Source: Undaria pinnatifida (Eukaryota > Sar > Phaeophyceae > Laminariales > Alariaceae). From it: a DNA stretch of 64,000 nucleotides. Each line of letters opens with the position of its first letter. Position 1 is the first letter of the stretch. Below, in pieces: positions 59,655-64,000 of this stretch. The notes beneath the pieces were generated by a model. The model ran no database searches, had not been told where the DNA came from, and saw only the letters and a list, made by a program, of their open reading frames with translations. The stretch spans positions 18,577,027-18,641,026 of the forward strand of contig JABAKD010000023.1 of NCBI GenBank assembly GCA_012845835.1, given 5' to 3'. The position numbers were made by a program, and so were the translations under genes.

Positions 59655-60321
59655 TGTTGGTAAATCGGTAGCTTCTGGGGAAAAGGTATTATATTATTGA
59701 GACTTCCGTCTGGAGAGACATGCTGGAAAGTGGAGTGGGTCATGTGGGCCAACTCTCCACAGCCCAGTAACAACCGCTCGTAGTCGAATACCTAAACCTC
59801 CTCGCATAGTGCCTACTCGTACATACCCGTGGGACTACTCGTGGGTGATACCACGAGACGATCCCTGTAACTTACCTCCGTGACACAACGTATGTAACTG
59901 TAACTTATTGCTAGGCTGTTGGTTGAGACAAGCTATATCGTGTTAGCAACACTACAGGAATGTTCCTACTCGTCAATGTGTCCAATGAACACGAAGGGGG
60001 CGAGCATGATAGGCGCGTTGCTCCGATCTCCCAACGTCTTCTCGGTGGAATGCACACTCGGAATACCACGTCACACGCCGACACTACAACAACCAAACAA
60101 TCCGCACGATCCTATTGGCCAAGTGTCTGACGTACTCCAACGTACTACATACCAACATACCGACAGAGACACCTTGGTCCGTTGTATTAACCCGACACAC
60201 TACAACGAGTATTCTCGGAACATCCTGCTCAACAACAATGAGTGACAGCAGTTCTCATATTCAAACTGTCCAATCAGATTCTCCTATCACAGCAGCCGAT
60301 ACACTGCCGCTACCACGAACA
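59655..60321 (-). repeat. Copia 5' LTR (667 bp, intact)
   Basis: This is uninterrupted. Positions 59655-60151 match 52461-52957, and 60150-60321 match 55107-55278, both without length change. CGCTTAAGCGAG follows it on the minus strand where a primer binding site is expected. It does not look like the common initiator-Met type. Confidence 0.9.
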
Positions 60322-60708
60322 GGATGCGTGATTGGTCGGTGTTGGGAAGCGTGCTCCTCATTGGTTCCGGTGCCCTTGTTTGGTCTCTCCTCATGGCTCG
60401 CTGGATAGACTCAAAAGCTTATACATTATTTCCTCTACATTTAACTCTAAAAGACAGACAAAACATGCCTTTGGCACATGGTAGCGCAGGGCAAAGCAAG
60501 TAGAGCAGGTAGAGCAGGTAGAGGAGGTAGAGCAGGTAGTGAGATGTGGGGCGTCCTGCTTGTCCCATCATCGTCACCTACATTATCGCCCATCTACGAT
60601 GGCCTTGACGTGAATGTGACATCTAATGTCACGTGGTTTCACCTCAACCATGACATGGTTTCACGTCGAATCTATAAACTATCCTTCTACGAAGGGCACT
60701 CCATTACA

Positions 60709-61053
60709 CTAGGCCACCCTGAATAGTCGTAGATGCAGATCTCATGCCAATCAAAGAATGCCAACAAAACATCCAGCATTGGGAAGGGGATCGAAAATGC
60801 GGCTATTCGAAACAATCGAAAATGAGGCTATAAATTGCCCCACACCTCGTAATAATGAGGCTTAAACGCCTCATTGCAAGATATACAACCCTATGATGGA
60901 GCTCGCAACCGTGAGAGCTCGAGAAAGGGTATGTACCTACGGTATACAAGAAGCAATCGGCCTACGAAAACACGAAGGGCGCGGCCGCTGAGCGCAAGAA
61001 TGCGAAGGGAGAAAAAGAAGAAGGTATAGACGCGTCCTGCCGACGACGCCAAT
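60709..61053 (-). repeat. Internal part of the TRIM-like element Y
   Basis: It is only 345 bp with no coding frame. Its ends carry the CAGGGTGGCC tract (60709-60724, minus strand) and the ATTGGCGTCGTC site (61042-61053, minus strand). The middle has repeated GAAAATG(C/A)GGCTAT and AATGAGGC motifs. Confidence 0.7.
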
Positions 61054-61470
61054 TGTAGTGGTACTCCGAGTGGGGGATGCGTGGTTGGTCGGTGTTGGGA
61101 AGCGTGCTTCTCATGGGTTCCGGTGCCCTTGTTTGGTCTCTCCTCATGGCTCGCTGGATAGACTCAAAAGCTTATACATTATTTCCTCTACATTTAACTC
61201 TAAAAGACAGACAAAACACGCCTTTGGCACATGGTAGCGCGGGGCAAAGCAAGTAAAGCAGGTAGAGCAGGTAGAGCAGGTAGAGGAGGTAGAGCAGGTA
61301 GTGAGATGTGGGGCGTCCTGCTTGTCCCATCATCGTCACCTACATTATCGCCCATCTACGATGGCCTTGACGTGAATGTGACATCTAATGTCACGTGGTT
61401 TCACCTCAACCATGACATGGTTTCACGTCGAATCTATAAACTATCCTTCTACGGAGGGCACTCCATTACA
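61054..61470 (-). repeat. Y LTR, intact copy
   Basis: This copy contains the uninterrupted GAGTGGGGGATGCGTGG, which is the empty site for Copia. It also has a GTAGAGCAG microsatellite and a GTGACAT..ATGTCAC palindrome near 61377. Confidence 0.8.
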
Positions 61471-61495
61471 CCCCCCTCACCGGTTATTCGACTTA

Positions 61496-62318
61496 GGGCC
61501 CGAATTAACGAGGAACTTGCCAAATCGAATTTCGATTTTTTTTTATTAATTTCATGAAAAGTACACGAAAAATACACGAAAAATTCAACTTTGGTTCTTA
61601 TCAAGGAACGGCGCAGTGCGTTCTAGGAAACAAAAAAAATCAAAAAACGCAAAAGGATCAACGAACACCCGTGGGCAACGACCGAGGCGAGCGATGGCTC
61701 GCGTCCTCCCCGGAGCGCCGCGGCTAGCCGCAGATTCTTTTGGCCGGCAGCGGCTTGGAGGCTATGGCTCTAGGTGTCTCTTGGATGGGCTGGCGCCACC
61801 CCGCCGCCCGACACGGGCAGCAGCGACGGGGATATAGCGGTCGAACTTCTGAGCGAAGTCATCATGTGGTAGTTGGTCGTGTAACTTTCGAGGTGCAGGG
61901 CGACGAAAACTTGGGTTTGCGGCGGTCTCGGTTGTTTTCGAAGCGTCGCAGGCGGTCTACGCTGTGCTAAGGACCTTCGGAGGCCGCGCTGCGGCTGCTC
62001 CGGTGGTCCTACCTCTCGCAATGTTGGCTTCTCGCCTCTCAATCAGCCGACGATATGGCACCAATTCGCGTGGCCGGCTTCGGTTACACAGAACAAGCCA
62101 TGTCTAGGTGGACAAACTCCCTAAATTCAATTTTGATTTTCGACTAAATTCGACCGAGAAAGTCTTTTTTTACTTCTTTGTTGAATTTGATTTTTCGTAA
62201 TAGTTCTGAGAATGCCTGCTTGGTGATTCATTTCTTGACCAATCAGATGCAAATTAAAATAAATTCTGTAAGAAAAAATCGAAATTCGATTTTGCAAGTT
62301 CCTCGTTAATTCGGGCCC
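61496..62318. mobile_element. PIF/Harbinger-type MITE (823 bp)
   Basis: Terminal inverted repeats of 46 bp start GGGCCCGAATTAACGAGGAA on both ends and differ at only one position. TTA stands on both sides (61493-61495 and 62319-62321), and the R copy at 24312 has it once, so the target duplication is TTA. A 3 bp TTA/TAA duplication with G/C-starting inverted repeats is the PIF/Harbinger (Tourist) pattern. The only sizeable frame, 61616-61837, is Arg-rich and not transposase-like, so the copy is non-autonomous. Confidence 0.88.
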
Positions 62319-62600
62319 TTACAAGATTCACTTGATAAAAGGATACATTTCCCTCCACAGCTGCTGTCAGATTTTGTCCCCCTCAGAAACGGGTTTTATA
62401 GTTTCCGCGCACAGACTGACTAAAATCACCCTGTTGACCCTGGTAGCTACACTGTAGTTGTAAGGGGAGTCGCCGACCTATATCCTTAATGAGGACACAC
62501 AACTCGTAATGCGCGCGATCGGAGTATCACACACAGCTTGCAAAGATGAGTTTCGACGAAATCTTCGATCTCACAGCTGGAGTGTATTTTCATTTTTTAT

Positions 62601-63232
62601 AATATCTGCAGGTTCTTTCATCTGACGAAATAAATGCTTGTTCTGGCTTCGAGAACTGGTCAAGAAGTATGATTGATGGATGGTGTGTAATTGAGCATCA
62701 TTTATCCTTCTTCACTGCTTTTGTCCGCCTACCAATCCGTCACGTACTGACTGCTTTCGCCTGATACTCGCTTACATCAGTCTCACCCGACCCCGGTGGC
62801 TTGCCATATCGTGCATCGACTCGAGACGGCTCCAAGCGACACCCAGCGAGCTTCTGACATGAAAGGGCAACCACGCCAAACCCCGGGAAATCTGCTCTCA
62901 AAACTTACCGACCTTACAACTACTTGTTGGCAATCAGTTCTGTACCACGACTTTCATATCCTTCTCAACTTCTTCCTGGAATCCACGCAGTACCCAACGG
63001 CGACCTTTCCACCTACCAAAAACCCGTGATTATTCCAGCTACCCAGATGGATCCATATCCTACTCCAAGATCAACCCACAACTACGAGCGAAGGTCAACT
63101 CCAACGCCAGGTACTCGTATGTAGGTGTCTTAACCTTCCTTGGATCTATTCCGAACCTGAATTCTCAACTTACGTTATGAGCTTTTGACTTTCTTTATCA
63201 ATTTATCAATTGACTTATGACTTATTACCACA
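62601..63232 (-). repeat. S LTR, right-hand part of the split copy
   Basis: It is nearly identical to 47937-48566 over 630 bp, with a handful of substitutions. It ends TTACCACA before AATGTTTGG. Confidence 0.85.
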
Positions 63233-64000
63233 AATGTTTGGAACTTTGCGGTGGCATACTCTCGAGCGTTAGTTCATTTGCGGTACTTTTTTACTAGTTC
63301 GTTTGGTTTCTTGCTCGGCATTTTATTGCTTTTGTTTCTGCTCGTTTTTCCAGCTGGAAATTCAATTTTTTAGTGTGGGTTCACCTAAAACGTGACACAA
63401 CTTACCGACGATATCCAACATCTTCGTGACACGAATTACCGACGGCAAGACGTTTCGTGACAAAATAACTCCCAAATCATGATACTTTCACGTAACAGAG
63501 TTTCGAGACAAAACTAAGCAGATAGAAGAGCCGTCTCTTCGGCCTTTCGCCCTGGCTTTAGCACGGCCGCTGACACTCCAGGCAGCCTCTGCTGTAGGCA
63601 TGAACGAATGCGGTTGATTCGCAGCGAACTATCCCGCTGTGCTCGCTTCTATGTGGCCATTGTCCATGCCATTTCATGTCACCTCCCTTCTGTTTTGAGC
63701 TCGTCGTCGTACGGTTGAGGTACGAGGAAACCCGTACGTACTCGGTGCGAACAGCAGTATGTACGACGAGCATGAACGCCAATTAACGACATTGGCAAGC
63801 ACAAAACAGCAGGTGTAGCAGCAGTAGCCGAAGGGCGAAACGTCTAGCACATAATGCAGCAACTAGTAGCAACCAGAACTACAGCAGATAGCTCAAAGTG
63901 CAGTGCGAGTGCCGTTGGCAAGTTTAGTCGTACACGCATCACTCTGTCCAATATATATAACAGAATCTCGAGACAAAACCAAGCAGATAGAAGAGCCGTC
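63233..64000. other. No gene recognised; repeat cut by the window end
   Basis: A 44 bp stretch (AACAGA, then CTCGAGACAAAACCAAGCAG and AGAAGAGCCGTC) at 63957-64000 repeats 63487-63532. Short CGTGACAC.A.TTACCGACG units occur at 63390 and 63423. The pair could be the start of a direct-repeat element that continues outside. Confidence 0.4.

Larger units (their letters stand above)
52461..60321 (-). mobile_element. Ty1/Copia-type retrotransposon
   Basis: Read on the minus strand: 5' LTR (60321-59655), gag-like region, integrase, RT, RNase H, 3' LTR. GGATG occurs on both sides (52456-52460 and 60322-60326), a 5 bp target duplication, and the intact Y LTR shows GGATG once. The LTRs begin TGTTCGTGG and end CCAACA on the minus strand. 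Integrase before RT is the Copia order. The coding part is broken by several frameshifts, yet the LTRs differ at very few positions, so insertion looks relatively recent. The 3' LTR is split by a 2.15 kb insert, so the element without it would be about 5.7 kb. Confidence 0.9.
52435..61470 (-). mobile_element. TRIM-like LTR element Y, split by Copia
   Basis: The right LTR is 61054-61470 (417 bp, TGTAGTGG to CCATTACA). The left LTR is 52435-52460 joined to 60327-60708 (408 bp). The 9 bp difference is one GTAGAGCAG unit. The internal part, 60709-61053, is only 345 bp, so the whole element is 1.17 kb and cannot code for pol. CCCCC flanks both sides (52430-52434 and 61471-61475), and the empty site is at 24286-24297. 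On the minus strand, ATTGGCGTCGTC follows the 5' LTR and CAGGGTGGCC precedes the 3' LTR. These match the S element and suggest mobilisation by the same machinery. Confidence 0.8.
52285..62600 (+). repeat. Family R copy inserted in the S LTR, split by two elements
   Basis: R sequence is present as 52285-52434, 61471-61495 and 62319-62600, about 450 bp in all. It matches 24190-24600 once the Y element (52435-61470) and the MITE (61496-62318) are removed. The junctions with the S LTR are at GCAA|AAACC on the left and TTTTTTAT|AATATC on the right. The S LTR at 47844 lacks R. Any target duplication is at most 2 bp. Confidence 0.8.
47844..63232 (-). mobile_element. LTR retrotransposon with S LTRs, hosting the nested insertions
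   Basis: Two 720 bp direct repeats, 47844-48566 and the split copy 52191-52284 plus 62601-63232, begin TGTAATAAG and end TACCACA. AATG flanks the pair on the outside (47840-47843 and 63233-63236), a 4 bp target duplication. On the minus strand the sequence next to the 5' LTR is TTGGCGTTGTCC, a plausible primer binding site. The sequence before the 3' LTR is GCAGGGTGGGCC, a plausible polypurine tract. The element therefore reads right to left. Its 3.6 kb internal part (48567-52190) is decayed. The right-hand LTR has been split by about 10.3 kb of later insertions. Confidence 0.75.

Overview
This is a eukaryotic, transposon-dominated intergenic window. It has no operons, ribosome binding sites, rRNA, CRISPR or closely packed genes. 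It does have GT-AG introns, LINE, Copia and other LTR retrotransposons, hAT-, Mutator- and Harbinger-type DNA elements, tRNA-derived repeats and many CAG/CTG runs. That mix suits a TE-rich alga or other protist, for example a brown alga or another stramenopile, or possibly a red alga. The species cannot be fixed from the sequence. All functional calls come from motifs read by eye. Most of the longer open frames are antisense or low-complexity shadows.

Layout. 0.1-3.5 kb: a decayed, nearly full-length RTE-like LINE on the minus strand. 3.6-15 kb: two inverted copies of a roughly 1.2-1.6 kb repeat (family X) around a 2.3 kb block (block A) of tandem tRNA-like monomers. 15-24 kb: mostly featureless, with a degenerate 205 bp satellite near 20 kb. 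24-27 kb: two inverted copies of family R. 28.2-31.1 kb: block B, a diverged direct copy of block A that carries a 442 bp insertion with a 5 bp target duplication. 32.08-33.60 kb: a Mutator-type element with long inverted arms and a 9 bp duplication. 34.94-38.60 kb: a hAT-type element with GGCCGGGCC-rich subterminal arrays and an 8 bp duplication. 40.5-42.6 kb: minisatellites and a CCATGG-rich palindromic patch.

43.25-44.36 kb holds the best candidate host gene. Three exons join in matching phases and end in a CVIM prenylation box.

47.84-63.23 kb is a nest of insertions, four of them verifiable against uninterrupted copies elsewhere in the window. An LTR retrotransposon (LTRs called S, 4 bp duplication) has family R in its right LTR. 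R contains a short TRIM-like element (LTRs called Y) and a Harbinger-type MITE. A Copia element lies in the left Y LTR (5 bp duplication GGATG). A 2.15 kb segment lies in the Copia 3' LTR. S and Y share primer-binding-site-like and polypurine-tract-like sequences, so the tiny Y element may have been mobilised by S-type machinery.

A dispersed family of 35-50 bp GC palindromes bracketed by CAAGG, found at the edges of several larger repeats, is the least familiar signal.
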